DNA from: Corythucha ciliata
Taxonomy: Eukaryota > Arthropoda > Insecta > Hemiptera > Tingidae
Assembly: GCA_038030265.1 (NCBI GenBank)
Contig: CM075940.1
Span: 11,966,001 to 12,030,000 of the forward strand
Reading direction: 5' to 3'
DNA length: 64,000 nucleotides
The notes under the pieces were generated by a model. It made no database searches. It saw nothing but the letters and a program-made list of their open reading frames with translations, and had not been told where the DNA came from. Position numbers and translations under genes: made by a program. Shown one piece after another: positions 1 through 12,070 of the stretch (positions are counted from its first letter, which is position 1; each line of letters opens with the position of its first letter).

Positions 1-7
1 TCATTAC

Positions 8-3000
8 CTTCATGCTTGATTTCCCGGGAGTCCCGACTTCTTTCCTGACTACCAGACGACCTACAGAGTCGTTTTCTTCTTTTACTTTTATCGTATGAAT
101 CTGACTTCTTGCCTTCTTTCTCGGAGGACTTGAGGCCATCTTTGTCTGAAAAAAGGAAGCCAATATTCAGATACCGCTCAAAGAATCTGAAGAAACAAGG
201 GCGGCCGTTTCTGCTTTGCCAACCCCTTACATCCCTCCAAAACCCGTACTTGTTGGAATATGGGGGGGGGGGGGTAAACGTTACGATTTTCTAAACGCAG
301 ATGACAGTGCAGCACATACCTCTCTTCCTTTGAAGCTCGCGTTCTTTCTCCCGTGCCTTGAAAATTTTGGTCTTGTTCTTCGGCTCGTAATCACTGTCGT
401 CCGAATCAGTAATCTCATGTACGCTGTCATTCCCCGAAGATTTTCTGGGTTCTTTATGCGGAGATTTCTTGGCAGTCGAAGTTTCTTGCTGTAATGTCAG
501 GCGATGACGAACAATTACACAAAATTATTTATGAAGACTTACCACTGATGACAGCCTGTTAAGCACAACGACTGGGCCACTAATTCGAGCATTATTGCTC
601 AGTTCTTTGGTAGAAATGGAATTATTTGCTTTGGGCATCTCAGGAGAGTTGACGTTGTTCACTTCACTTTGACGCTTGTCACTAGTTTCATTCACAGATC
701 TCAAGTCGTTCGAATTCTCCTCAACTTTGATGTTATTTGCCTGAAGGACGAACTTTAATAATGCGCACAAAAATGTTAAATAAAAATCATGTGTTTACCA
801 AAGAAAATGGACGAGGTGACTGGAGTGGGTGAGAAGTGTTTGAAGAAGGCACAACAGTAGACGATCCACAGCTTGGTGCAATGCTGGCTTGAACAGGAGA
901 CAAACCTGAAAAATAAAAAAATAATTAATGAGTAGTATTGCGAAAATTGAGAAGGGCTTGTCAAACAATTGACAGCCAAAACTGAAGCGGCGAGCCGCAT
1001 TTCGGCTCTGAAGTCTGAATGGGTTTGGAGCCTTCCTCACAATACTTGTCAGAATTTCTGAGGGCAGCACACTGCGGCTAATAAAAAGTGAAGGATTCCT
1101 ATCAAATCCCAAAACAAAAAGGAAAATTGACAGATTCAGTCCGGCCTCGCAATACGACCAGAAACTGCTATTTTCACGCCTCCATCATGAAGAAGCGGCC
1201 AATTTGACCTGACAATCTGGTATTAAAAGTCCAAAACTTGTAATTTTCAACCAAAAATATGAAAAATTAGTCCGCTCAATACCTGAACTGGCTACTTGAT
1301 ATTAAACAAACATCTTGACATTTTTGCTGGAGGAAGACTTTTTACAACAAAACTGACCAATTTTTCGTTGGAAACTGTTGATCGTGACCAAGAAACCGGC
1401 AAAGTGGCTTGGAAACTGATAATTTCGTTCCCAAGACTGACTATCCAAGCAGAAAACTGGGAATCTAGCCCCTAGATCCTGATTGGTTTGGCTATAAAAC
1501 GTCCGTTGTAGCCCATAAAAAACCAATTTGACCCGATAACTGACGATTTTACTTCCAAAAATTCATGATTTCACCCGGAAATTTGATGTACCCCCCCCCC
1601 CCCAACAACGACTTCCAAAGTGACTTTAGGACCGAAATTCGGTTATTTCCCCCCAAAATTTGTCTGCGAGCAATATGAGTGGCTGAGGAGAGGAGGGGTT
1701 TCTATTTCGAGTGTAATTCGGGCCAACAAGTTGGCGTTCTGAAAAAGTTGCATAGGTATCGTTGAGAATGTATTGAATAGGCTTCAACCAGAACGACCGA
1801 AGAGAGTTGTGCGAAGGGTGTTGGTGGAGGGAGGGTATTAGCCTTTACCTTTTTTAAATATCAACCAACTACGACTTCGACGAACGGAGCTCGTTTTCTG
1901 TCATGTTGTACAGGGAGTAATCCACAGAAAATATTGCGATAAGCAATTCGTGACGAGTGAAATTTACTCATTGCATTGTAAATTCCAAATTATCCCGAAA
2001 ATCACCAATTTGACCAAAACAACGGCCACTTTTTTTTTAAACTCCCGAGATTTTTGGACCCCAGTCTTGCAATTTTGCCCTAGAAACTGACTGGGTCTGG
2101 GACAACTAACGATCAACGGAGCTAAATTTGTCGGTAATGGATTAACAAATAACGTCATTTATTCATGGCGAGCAGTCAAATTCTAGAGCAGTGATTTTGC
2201 AGCTTATCGGAGCTGAGCAGCTTATCGGAGTCTTCAATAAGCGATTTCCAGGGAGGCGTGAACTTGTCCCCATGATCTTAAGGTTGGGACCAACCATACA
2301 AATAAAGGAAACTTCAGGAACGTAACATTTTTTTCCAAGAAAAGGAAAAAAGGATACTTTACTGGGAGCTCAACACTGTGGTGAGTTTTGCAGTGGTTGG
2401 GTCTTCTTCGTACGTGGAGCTTTTACTGTGGTTTGGAGCTTATTGTTAGCTGTGGTTAGACTTTTGCTGTGGTTTGAGCTTGGCTGTGGTTGGACCTTGT
2501 TTGCGCTTGAGACGTTGCTGTCGTTGGAGGTTCTACTGGAATTACATCTTCGCTGAGGTTGAACCATGGTTTTGGTTGGGTCTTACGGGGTCGTTGTACT
2601 GTGTTGGGGCCTTCTCTAGGTGGATTTAGAGCTTGGCTGCTATTGTTGCTTTGCTGTGGTTTTATGTAGGCACACATTTTTATGGTCCAAGGGGGGCGTG
2701 ACCGTGAAAAGGTTGAGAACCACTGTTCTAGAGGATGAGTCTTCAATCTCATGGGGTTGACTATTCAGTATATTCAGTTTCGGGCATGAAATTGTTAGTT
2801 ATGGAAACTGTATTCGAGATAAGTGCCCAACAAATTGGGTTACAAGCGACATCGTGAGTTTCCAAGTGTCGAAAAAGCACAGACCGCATCGTTCAAAAAT
2901 TATAGGTCGTGGACAAGTGGTGCGGGATAGTCAGACTTGGTCTCACGGCCACGAAGAGCCAGTTGGCCGTTATGCGGGGTCGGCTCTCTAGAGGCAGTAA

Positions 3001-6000
3001 CCTGGTGGCTCGCTACCAGAGCGCTGGTGCAGAGCCGCTATATCGGGGTCGGGATCAACCCCACAGCTGGCAGTAATTACAGGGGAAGTGGGGACTGTTA
3101 GTTCCCGCGCGCTACAGGCGTCGGCGGAGACACCTCCTGCGGATCTTCTGCTTGACAATCAACGTTAGGGACATATCATCAGCGAATGAATGGTTCAATG
3201 CAAATGGACTTACACTTAACCGAGGAAAATCTGTTCAGGTCTATTTCAGCCTCCATCGCTTAAGCAGCGTGTGGTGAAGTTTCTTGGCGTGTTCCTCGAC
3301 ACGAAAATAACTTTCAGGAATCATATTTCTGGACCGAAATTGAAGACTCACGAGAGTAGTGTTTCTGTTGAGAAGACTCCGGAACCTCGTGTCTCCCGAA
3401 GCTCTCAGAATGATCTATTTTGGATATTTCCATTCGGTTCTCACGTATGCAATCGGTGCGTGGGGTTACTCCCCGGCGAAAAACCGAGTTTTCAAGTTGG
3501 AAAAAAGCGCAATAAGGAGTCTAGCGGGACTGAGGAGGCAAGATTCGTGTCGTGGTGCGTTCAGCGACCTAGGTGTCATTACACTCTATGGGGCTTACAA
3601 CATATACGAGTGTCTCAAAATAATACAGAAAAGTTTCGGTGATTACATTCCAATGTCATTTGTACACTCCTACAATACCAGAGGAGTGACCTACTTGGTC
3701 CCAGAACGAGTTCGGCTGGTGAAAGCCAAACTGAGTCCTTCCCACATGGCTCCTATTTTATACAAAAGGCTTCCGCGCAGTTTTATTAAAAGTGATGGAC
3801 TTTTAAACATGAAGGATGTGAAAACCTTTTTGATTGTTCGAGTCAAGACACCGAGGCGGGCGGCGGCCAAGTGTTTCACACCTGAGCACACCACCACGTC
3901 TATCCTTACGGGACACGGCTAGCTTTACACCAAATTGTGGTTCTTCCGGCAGCCGGACTCTCCAACATGCCCTTGTGGCGTCGAGGAGGAGTCCACCGGC
4001 ACGTCCACTGTAGTGACGTGCTTTGTCACTGCAGTCTCCTTGGAAAACTGTGGCGGGCGGTTTGGGCGAGGAAGGGCCCACTAGAAGACTCAGATCTTGT
4101 CCGAGACCGCCTGGTGTATGGTCGACTCCCAGTCTTCTCGCACTCCTGGCTGGGGCGCAAAGGACTGGGTCAGACCATGCCTGAGTAGGGACACCTTCCC
4201 GGCTCGGGCAATCCAGACTCCTTCCCTGTCCGGTCTCGTTCCATGGCGCATACCTACATCCTCAGCTCATAAGACCCACCTCAACGTGGTCCCAACTATC
4301 GGTCGCGGCTAACGGTTTGAGCTGAGTGATGGGACCGACTCTGTTGAACAATCCAGGTCAAAGATGGGGTTCAGGCCAGGTAGGCCAGGCCTAATTACTG
4401 GTCAAATCTTGAGGATATCTGCAGCAGATGCCCTTTCATTGCTTAGTGAATGTGAACGATTGAAATAATAGTCACAACTCCTTAGAAATAAAATTGAGAG
4501 GTCAAAACATTTACCTGGCAAAGGCTGCGTCGGTCCACGAGGAAGGCTCGACGGTGTCGTAACAGCTACGTCGCTCTCAATGATTCCCTGCGAGATTTTT
4601 GTCTCGCCACTTGTTAAAGGGTACACTGGACAGTTGTTCGCGGATGGAACCGAATCGCCCGACACAAACAAATGAGGTTCGGACACTAGCAAATCACAGG
4701 TTTGTTGGTTGTTTGGAACGCGATTTCTTTTGATATCGTCTCTCTCGTGCACTGGTACACAATTTGTAATGTTACTGTTGAGTGGTAGACCGCCTTCGTG
4801 ATTGACCGGAGGCAATATACGGAAGAGCCAGTTGGCCGTTATGCGGGGTCGGCTCTCTAGAGGCAGTAACCTGGTGGCTCGCTACCAGAGCGCTGGTGCA
4901 GAGCCGCTATATCGGGGTCGGGATCAACCCCACAGCTGGCAGTAATTACAGGGGAAGTGGGGACTGTTAGTTCCCGCGCGCTACAGGCGTCGGCGGAGAC
5001 ACCTCCTGCGGATCTTCTGCTTGACAATCAACGTTAGGGACATATCATCAGCGAATGAATGGTTCAATGCAAATGGACTTACACTTAACCGAGGAAAATC
5101 TGTTCAGGTCTATTTCAGCCTCCATCGCTTAAGCAGCGTGTGGTGAAGTTTCTTGGCGTGTTCCTCGACACGAAAATAACTTTCAGGAATCATATTTCTG
5201 GACCGAAATTGAAGACTCACGAGAGTAGTGTTTCTGTTGAGAAGACTCCGGAACCTCGTGTCTCCCGAAGCTCTCAGAATGATCTATTTTGGATATTTCC
5301 ATTCGGTTCTCACGTATGCAATCGGTGCGTGGGGTTACTCCCCGGCGAAAAACCGAGTTTTCAAGTTGGAAAAAAGCGCAATAAGGAGTCTAGCGGGACT
5401 GAGGAGGCAAGATTCGTGTCGTGGTGCGTTCAGCGACCTAGGTGTCATTACACTCTATGGGGCTTACAACATATACGAGTGTCTCAAAATAATACAGAAA
5501 AGTTTCGGTGATTACATTCCAATGTCATTTGTACACTCCTACAATACCAGAGGAGTGACCTACTTGGTCCCAGAACGAGTTCGGCTGGTGAAAGCCAAAC
5601 TGAGTCCTTCCCACATGGCTCCTATTTTATACAAAAGGCTTCCGCGCAGTTTTATTAAAAGTGATGGACTTTTAAACATGAAGGATGTGAAAACCTTTTT
5701 GATTGTTCGAGTCAAGACACCGAGGCGGGCGGCGGCCAAGTGTTTCACACCTGAGCACACCACCACGTCTATCCTTACGGGACACGGCTAGCTTTACACC
5801 AAATTGTGGTTCTTCCGGCAGCCGGACTCTCCAACATGCCCTTGTGGCGTCGAGGAGGAGTCCACCGGCACGTCCACTGTAGTGACGTGCTTTGTCACTG
5901 CAGTCTCCTTGGAAAACTGTGGCGGGCGGTTTGGGCGAGGAAGGGCCCACTAGAAGACTCAGATCTTGTCCGAGACCGCCTGGTGTATGGTCGACTCCCA

Positions 6001-7322
6001 GTCTTCTCGCACTCCTGGCTGGGGCGCAAAGGACTGGGTCAGACCATGCCTGAGTAGGGACACCTTCCCGGCTCGGGCAATCCAGACTCCTTCCCTGTCC
6101 GGTCTCGTTCCATGGCGCATACCTACATCCTCAGCTCATAAGACCCACCTCAACGTGGTCCCAACTATCGGTCGCGGCTAACGGTTTGAGCTGAGTGATG
6201 GGACCGACTCTGTTGAACAATCCAGGTCAAAGATGGGGTTCAGGCCAGGTAGGCCAGGCCTAATTACTGGTCAAATCTTGAGGATATCTGCAGCAGATGC
6301 CCTTTCATTGCTTAGTGAATGTGAACGATTGAAATAATAGTCACAACTCCTTAGAAATAAAATTGAGAGGTCAAAACATTTACCTGGCAAAGGCTGCGTC
6401 GGTCCACGAGGAAGGCTCGACGGTGTCGTAACAGCTACGTCGCTCTCAATGATTCCCTGCGAGATTTTTGTCTCGCCACTTGTTAAAGGGTACACTGGAC
6501 AGTTGTTCGCGGATGGAACCGAATCGCCCGACACAAACAAATGAGGTTCGGACACTAGCAAATCACAGGTTTGTTGGTTGTTTGGAACGCGATTTCTTTT
6601 GATATCGTCTCTCTCGTGCACTGGTACACAATTTGTAATGTTACTGTTGAGTGGTAGACCGCCTTCGTGATTGACCGGAGGCAATATCACAGATGGCTTG
6701 ACAACACAGGTCGTTTTTGAATTGGACTGATTGTTCCACTGACCCGATGACTTGTTGCCCACAGCTGAAATACATAAAAAAACAAAAACATTTAGGACGT
6801 GGATGGCTAAAATCAAACGAATCAAAACGTACAAAAACCATTGAAAACGCCAGGGTCTCTTAAAAGAATTGCTTTCAACAATTCCGGGATATTCTGTTGA
6901 TCCACTCCAATATTGTCGTTTCCTGCGTAGTGGTCCTTAAGTTCACTGAAAAATAAAAATCCGTCTCATCGTTAGTTGAACCTGCCGGTTTCACAGCACT
7001 TAATACTGAAAGGCTCACAGACTAACATGTTAATCGCTGGTGTTTGACTGAGTGATTGTGTCAACAGTGGAACTATATTTTCATCTCGCAAACTCAATAA
7101 GATGTTAGCTTCTTCTGCAACCCGAGGGTGAAAAAGCAACGACTTATTGCTCATAGTTTGCGGAAGAGGCGTTGGGAGAGGCAGTTCAGGCAACACTAAA
7201 ATATAAAAAAGACGTTGATTAAAGGAAACATCGGTAGTTTGTAGGGTACTCTTACAGTCTGTGAGACTTGATATGCCCGCCAATGTAGTTATTGGCACAC
7301 TCGGAATTTCACCGTTCATCAT
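8..7322 (-). CDS. Nipped-B: Nipped-B / NIPBL cohesin loader, N-terminal eight coding exons (partial)
   Basis: Scc2/NIPBL loads cohesin onto chromatin; the N-terminus binds the Scc4/MAU2 partner. Coding exons in transcript order: 7322-7256, 7195-7027, 6945-6839, 6764-6384, 905-799, 740-543, 488-320, 145-8. All junctions are GT-AG and keep phase, giving about 445 residues. The start MNGEIPSVPITTLAGISSL, then an LP-rich stretch and a LLFHPRVAEE segment, closely resembles the animal NIPBL N-terminus. Exon 3 begins ELKD as in the family. Later exons are Ser/Asn-rich, include GPVVVLNRL (compare the PVVVL motif of NIPBL) and end in a Lys/Arg/Ser/Asp-rich disordered stretch. The HEAT-repeat body lies beyond the left edge. 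Two ATGs are adjacent (7322 and 7319); the second matches the family start. The intron 6383-906 holds an exact tandem duplication. Identification rests mainly on exons 1-3; exons 5-8 are supported by phase and composition. Confidence 0.9.
1140..2110. repeat. Very diverged short tandem repeats in Nipped-B intron
   Basis: 1140-1650 and 1960-2110 read as degenerate units of about 30-36 bases alternating an A-rich half (accgaaa, aaaactg) with a T-rich half (atttt, caatttgac). No open frame here looks like a protein. A C-tract lies at about 1591. The stretch 906-1139 and the gap at 1650-1960 show nothing else recognisable. Confidence 0.5.
2380..2570. repeat. GT-rich minisatellite in Nipped-B intron
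   Basis: Imperfect repeats of GCTGTGGTT followed by TGAGCTT or similar, spaced roughly 20-30 bases. Strand asymmetry is strong (T and G on the plus strand). The minus-strand frames across it give Ser/Gln/Thr-rich low-complexity peptides, which I regard as by-products of the repeat. Confidence 0.6.
3168..3922 (+). pseudogene. LINE reverse-transcriptase C-terminal fragment, copy 1
   Basis: Reads as the last part of a jockey/CR1-like reverse transcriptase in broken frames: ANEWFNANGLTLNRGKS, then FLGVFLDTKITFRNHI, then LLRRLRNLVSPEAL and YFHSVLTYAIGAWG. These match the thumb and C-terminal region of non-LTR retrotransposons. The catalytic core (FADD) is absent. At least two frame changes make it non-functional. 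The GC-rich sequence at 3923-4400 is probably its 3' untranslated tail. Confidence 0.8.
4515..4818 (-). pseudogene. Partial duplicated Nipped-B exon
   Basis: Identical to the downstream 304 bases of the exon at 6764-6384, including its donor at 4514-4513 on the minus strand. The acceptor and first 77 bases are missing. Read from copy 2, the transcript would have to skip this fragment and splice directly to the exon at 905. Exonisation would need a new acceptor, and I see no strong one at its edge. Confidence 0.85.
4822..6687. repeat. Tandem duplication, copy 2 (1866 bp)
   Basis: Second copy of the block at 2953-4818. Its right edge lies inside the intact 381-base Nipped-B exon (6764-6384), whose remaining 77 bases continue in unique sequence to the acceptor. 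The breakpoint shows no long flanking homology, only the shared start gaagagcc. This suggests an end-joining or replication-slippage type event, or an assembly duplication. Confidence 0.95.
5037..5791 (+). pseudogene. LINE reverse-transcriptase C-terminal fragment, copy 2
   Basis: Exact duplicate of the fragment at 3168-3922, carried along by the tandem duplication. The shared frame changes show the LINE piece was already broken before duplication. Confidence 0.8.
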
Positions 7323-7368
7323 TAAGTGACTGAATACATTTCTTAACTATTGCTCTAATAAATGTAGC
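7323..7368 (-). other. Nipped-B 5' UTR part of first coding exon, with splice acceptor
   Basis: A pyrimidine-rich acceptor lies just above 7368 on the minus strand, 46 bases before the first ATG. Upstream sequence in the ATG frame has a stop, so this stretch is untranslated. At least one non-coding exon and the promoter must therefore lie at higher coordinates, possibly near 13.9-14.1 kb. Confidence 0.55.
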
Positions 7369-8998
7369 CTGAAACAGAAAAATATTTTATTATAATTTTT
7401 ATAAGTTTCATGTTTAGTTTAGGTCAAGACTACGTTCTAAACCGAAACGACTACGATTCACATCAACTTTCGACTGAATTACACGAGAACACAAATCCTT
7501 TATGAGACAGAGAAGCACCATTACCAGAATCTAGTTTCGCAGTTAATCATCTACTACAGGGCATGAAAGTGGTAAGTGGGATCTACGTCTAACCGAGAGC
7601 AATAATCTTGTTTCTACGAACAAGGATATTTCTGATGTTACACATTGGCCCAACTTGCCAGATTCATTCTTGAAGATGCTAGCTGTGTTGTGAAATTCCA
7701 ATGTTCTTTGCCCCCCCCCCCATCTGAAACCACTAATTGAATGAAGAACAAGGCCAGTTGTGGCTGAACAGGGGAGGGGGCAATGGGGCGAGTCACCCCC
7801 CTGGATTTCACCAGGGTGGGCGTTGGACCTTTTGCTAAAGAGGCTTGCTCAAGAAATAATCATTCTACCCTCAAGCAGCCGAGCCCAAGTTCTGAAAAAT
7901 CGAATTGGCTGTTTTCTGGATGAAATTCCGTAGATTCAGCGCCTGAAAACCCCCCAATTTCACAGGTTTGGCCGTTAAAAACACTAATTTGCTGTCTCAG
8001 CCCCTAAAAAAAACAATTTTCACAGATTGACTCCTCTAAACCAATACGTCTTGGGTTTAAACTCCTCGAAAACCAGATTTTCTTGGGTTCAACTCAAGCC
8101 AAGATGTACCAAAATCGGGACGTTGATTCGTGGAACGATATTTCGCGGATTCGGGACCTGGAGAACCAAATTTCACGGAATTGGCCCTTAAAACCCCGAT
8201 TTCGAGAAGTCGGCTTTTTTGGGGAATTCGGTTTTTTTGGATTCGGTGCCTGAAATTCCCGAAATTCGCTCTTCAAGAAATACGATTCAATAGATTTGAC
8301 CCATGAAAATCCAATTTGCGAGGCACCCCACATTCCAAGCCTTTAGGCCTGGAAAAATCGGTAACAAAGGGTTGGCTCCCTCAGAAAAACAAAAAGTAGC
8401 TTTTTTTTCTTCGAATTCTGTGCCTGAAACCATAAACGGCATGGGTCTTGAGGTTGGAACTTAGGAAACCAAATTCGCGATCTCGGCTTCTTCAAAAACA
8501 ATCTTTTAGGGTCAGTCTCCTCTGAAACCAAAGTCTTCTTATACTTGGTTCAACCCCTAAAAAGGAAACGCGTCGTTGGCACTTCAATAGGAACGGGAAT
8601 TCGCAGATTTGGCTCCTTGAAACACCAATTTCGCAGATTTTGTTTGTGCAGTTTGTTGTGATTGATCGAAAATGGTTTTATTTGGCGAAATAAATCAGAA
8701 AAATTGGTTTTTCAGCAACAAAATGTCGCGGAATAGTTTTTGGAGGGGTAGAACCTCGAAAAGGTGGCGAGAAATTGGTTTTTGATTGAGCCAGACCCGC
8801 GAAAATTGTTGACCAAATGTGTTAGTCTTTATAGTACTGATTTGTACTTTTGATGGTATTCAGAGGTGGGCAGTTGCCCCACTTACGGCTTCACAGTCAA
8901 ATCTACGGGAGTGCAACTGCCCCCCCCCTCTGGCACGCCTGTAAAATCAATTTTCTCTTTTACTTTCTTGATTCATTGGATTCATTGCTGGTCGTCTG
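7369..8998. repeat. Upstream non-coding DNA with degenerate about 30-bp repeats
   Basis: 7369-7880 shows no gene; a C-tract occurs near 7711. From about 7890 to 8800 the sequence is a diverged tandem array with the recurring phrase AAACC-AATTTCGCAGA-TTTGGCTCCT. The same kind of phrase recurs at 53.76-54.5 kb. A second short C-tract lies near 8920. No open frame in the interval resembles a protein. Confidence 0.55.
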
Positions 8999-10547
8999 TT
9001 GGATAATAACATTAACTTTTTGAACCTTGCACAGTGTAATTCTGTTAAAAATCTTGGTAATGTGCTAATGTGGTATTGGATTTCGTTTTTTTTCTTATTT
9101 GGGTCATCAAGTCTCGGTGTTGCAGAGTGCCCTCTCGTTCAGGTTGATTCTCATCATCCTCCTTTGGTTATTTCTATAACTTGCGTGGTTCGTCATCTCT
9201 CAGTGCAGAAACCTCCTAGGATTAGGGAATTCAGTAGAGCAGATTATCTGAGCTGAATTCATGCCTGAGTGGAGTCATTTGGGACGATATTTTCTCTGAT
9301 GATGTAAATAGTACGGTTGATTTGTTTGTGCCTCTTAAAAAAAAAAAAAAAAAATCTGGTAACATGAGATTCCCAGCATGGTATAGTGTTGAAACAGTGA
9401 GGATTATAAGGCGTAAGAATCGATTACACGGTTATAGGGAAAGTATTGTAGTTTACTTGATCTTTCCAAATTGAATATTGACAGGGATTACCGAGATTAT
9501 GTTTATAACATTCAGTTGAATACTGTTACTGTCAAGTCTTTCTAGTCTTTTGTCAACTCAAAGCGATCAACTCATCATACTCCTGCAGTTTTTAATTTTG
9601 GCAGCTCTAGTTTCTCGAACCCTGCTGATGTATCGCAGGCTTTTGCTGATTTCTTTAGTACTAATTTCAGAGTGAGCCAGGGACTCAGGCTTTTCAAATG
9701 ATGATCCGCTTGGTGATGTTGATCTCAATAGTGTAGATTTTTCCAACTCTGCGGTACTTAAGGCTCTTAATTCAATGAAGCCCAATCTGAGTCCTGGACC
9801 TGATGGATTTTCTGAATTTTTCCTTCGAAAATGTTGGCTCCCTTTGTGCTTCTCTTGCTCGTCTATTTAATTTAGCCCTCTCTACTGGTATCTTTACTGA
9901 TGCTAGGAAATGTTCTTACGTAACTCCGGTTCATAAGAAGGGCACAAAGACTGATATTGAAAATTATGGGCCAATTAGTAAGTGTTGTAGTATGTCTAAA
10001 GTTATGGACTTCATAGTTGCCTCAACTTTCTTAGAATCTTTTAAGAATACAATCTCCGAGAGTCAGCACAGTTTTTTTTTTAGGGTCAAGGATTTTATTC
10101 TATCTGCTTTTGACGCTGGCCAAGAGGTTCACTCTGTCTATACAGACCTGACCAAGGCGTTCGACTCAGTGGATTATTTTTTGCTGATTCATAAATTGCG
10201 TTTGTCTGGAGTAGGGAAACCGCTTCTGAGCTGGGTTCGATCTTATTTTGGTGGGCAGATCTTTTCGTGTTGGTTATGGAGGCCGTTTTTCAATTCTGGT
10301 TAGCATAGGATCAGGTGTGCCTCAGGGTTCTCGGTCTGGGCCGGTCTTGTTTTCTATTTTTTTTTTTTCAATGACGCGGTCAGGGTTATTCAATCGTCAA
10401 GAGTTTCTCTGTTTGCGGATGATCTCAAGATTTTTAAAAGAATTTCCTCGTTTGGTGATGTCACGCTTTTGCAGAATGATTTATCCGCAGTTCATAGGTG
10501 GTGTACGCTAAATAGGCTCTCGTTGAATATTGGCAAATGTCATTATA

Positions 10548-12070
10548 CAGGGTGGTCGGTTTTGAGATGCAAAAAAAAAATTGGGTAATAATACACCAAA
10601 AATGGAATAAAAAAGTCCTATTCGGACAGTGGCCTATCTCTTTTTGTTTTCGAGTAATAATTTTTTTAGTGATTTTTAGGCGCAACTGTATTTTTCGCCG
10701 AAAAACTGTTATTTCTCAGCTTCTACCTCACGTTTTTCCAAAAGTGATGGCAGTTTCGTAATCTACGGACAATTTTCTACGGCATGAACGCAAAATCAAT
10801 ATTCTAAATTGTCATAAACGCCTAAAAACGTAACGTTTTCGTTGCGCTAATACAAAAAACCAAGAATTTGACTTCACAAAACAATTTACTGTGTCACCGA
10901 AAATAGCTGCACACGTTGTCAAACGACATAAAAACTTCTCCGTTTTCCCAGCTTTCCAACGGTGTACTCGAAAGTAGAATTATCTCCCTCCTTTGACGAG
11001 AAAATTCGAAAAGAAGCGAAAAATTCATACATTTTGGGCTAAAAAAGTGAATAATAACAGGTGCGAAAATTCATTTGTTTGGCTCTCTTTCTTGAGAAAT
11101 CCAAGCGCTGGCACGGTAAAAATTAAAATGTATTGCATTTGAAGAATAAACAACACACAAACAAATTAATAAAATGGACGAAGAGGTGGGCGAATTTAGG
11201 GCGTCTGCTGGTTTTTATGGGGGCTGGGCTGGGATCGTCGAAGACCGATATCACCGTCTTGCTGGAAAATAATTTGTTCCCTCAGCTCTGGGTCCATTCC
11301 GTCAAGAAGACGTGGCAATTCGACTTGCAGGAAATGCAGATAGCCTTGCCCCGTTCCTTCAAAGAAATGTGGGCCTATTAGTCGGTCTCTCCGACCCATA
11401 AAAAACCAGCAGACGCCCTAAATTCGCCCACATCTTCGTCCATTTTATTAATTTGTTTGTGTGTTGTTTATTCTTCAAATGCAATACATTTTAATTTTTA
11501 CCGTGCCAGCGCTTGGATTTCTCAAGAAAGAGAGCCAAACAAATGAATTTTCGCACCTGTTATTATTCACATTTTTAGCCCAAAATGTATGACTTTTTCG
11601 CTTCTTTTCGAATTTTCTCGTCAAAGGAGGGAGATAATTCCACTTTCGAGTACACCGTCGGAAAGCTGGGAAAACGGAGAAGTTTTTATGTCGTTTGACA
11701 ACGTGTGAAGCTATTTTTGGTGACACAGTAAATTGTTTTGTGAAGTCAAATTCTTGGTTTTTTTGCATTAACGCAACGAAAACGTTACGTTTTTAGGCGT
11801 TTATGACAATTTAGAATATTGATTTTGCGTTCATCCCGTAGAAAATTTTCCGTAGATTACGAAACTGCCATCACTTTTGGAAAACGGTGAAGTAGAAGCT
11901 GAGAAATAACAGTTTTTCGGCGAAAAATACAATTGCGCCTAAAAATCACTAAACAAATTATTACTCGAAAACAAAAAGAGATAGGCCACTATCCGAATAG
12001 GACTTTTTTATCCCATTTTTGGTGTACTATTACCCAATTTTTTTTTTGCATCTCAAAACCGACCACCCTG
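10548..12070. mobile_element. Fold-back DNA transposon with about 675-bp terminal inverted repeats
   Basis: The left arm 10548-11221 and right arm 11395-12070 are near-perfect reverse complements starting CAGGGTGGTCGGTTTTGAG. The loop is 173 bp. The element is flanked by TA on both sides (10546-10547 and 12071-12072), the Tc1/mariner-type target duplication. Removing the element and one TA leaves the host LINE frame open across the site, so it is a clean insertion. The loop and arm edge carry a transposase remnant on the minus strand. Confidence 0.9.
11196..11399 (-). pseudogene. Tc1/mariner-like transposase remnant in the loop
   Basis: Sixty-seven codons including IGPHFFEGTG, a LPRLLDGMDPELREQIIFQQ stretch and DGD. 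This resembles the second-aspartate region of mariner-like transposases in invertebrates (GP-FF-GT, then FQQDGAPPH), but the usual APPH after the aspartate is degraded. It suggests the fold-back element was derived from a once autonomous mariner-like element by loss of most of the transposase. Confidence 0.65.

Larger units (their letters stand above)
2953..4818. repeat. Tandem duplication, copy 1 (1866 bp)
   Basis: This block recurs at 4822-6687 with a constant offset of 1869. Every stretch I compared is identical. The copies are separated by three bases (acg). Each contains, left to right, a GC-rich leader, a LINE reverse-transcriptase C-terminus on the plus strand, a GC-rich LINE tail, and the 3' part of a Nipped-B exon with its splice donor on the minus strand. 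Copy 1 lacks the exon's 5' part and acceptor, so copy 2 carries the functional exon. Confidence 0.95.

Noticed and set aside
2370..2752. Minus-strand Gln/Ser/Thr/Pro-rich open frames
   Set aside because: They lie on a GT-rich minisatellite and break as its period drifts; low-complexity by-product.
3000..3060. tRNA-like GGGTCGGGATCAACCCC at the start of the duplicated block
   Set aside because: A B-box-like word without a matching A box at the right distance or a cloverleaf; not called a tRNA or SINE head.
3803..4312. Several overlapping open frames on both strands, duplicated at 5672-6181
   Set aside because: They lie in the GC-rich tail of a dead LINE and are duplicated with it; no protein family is seen.
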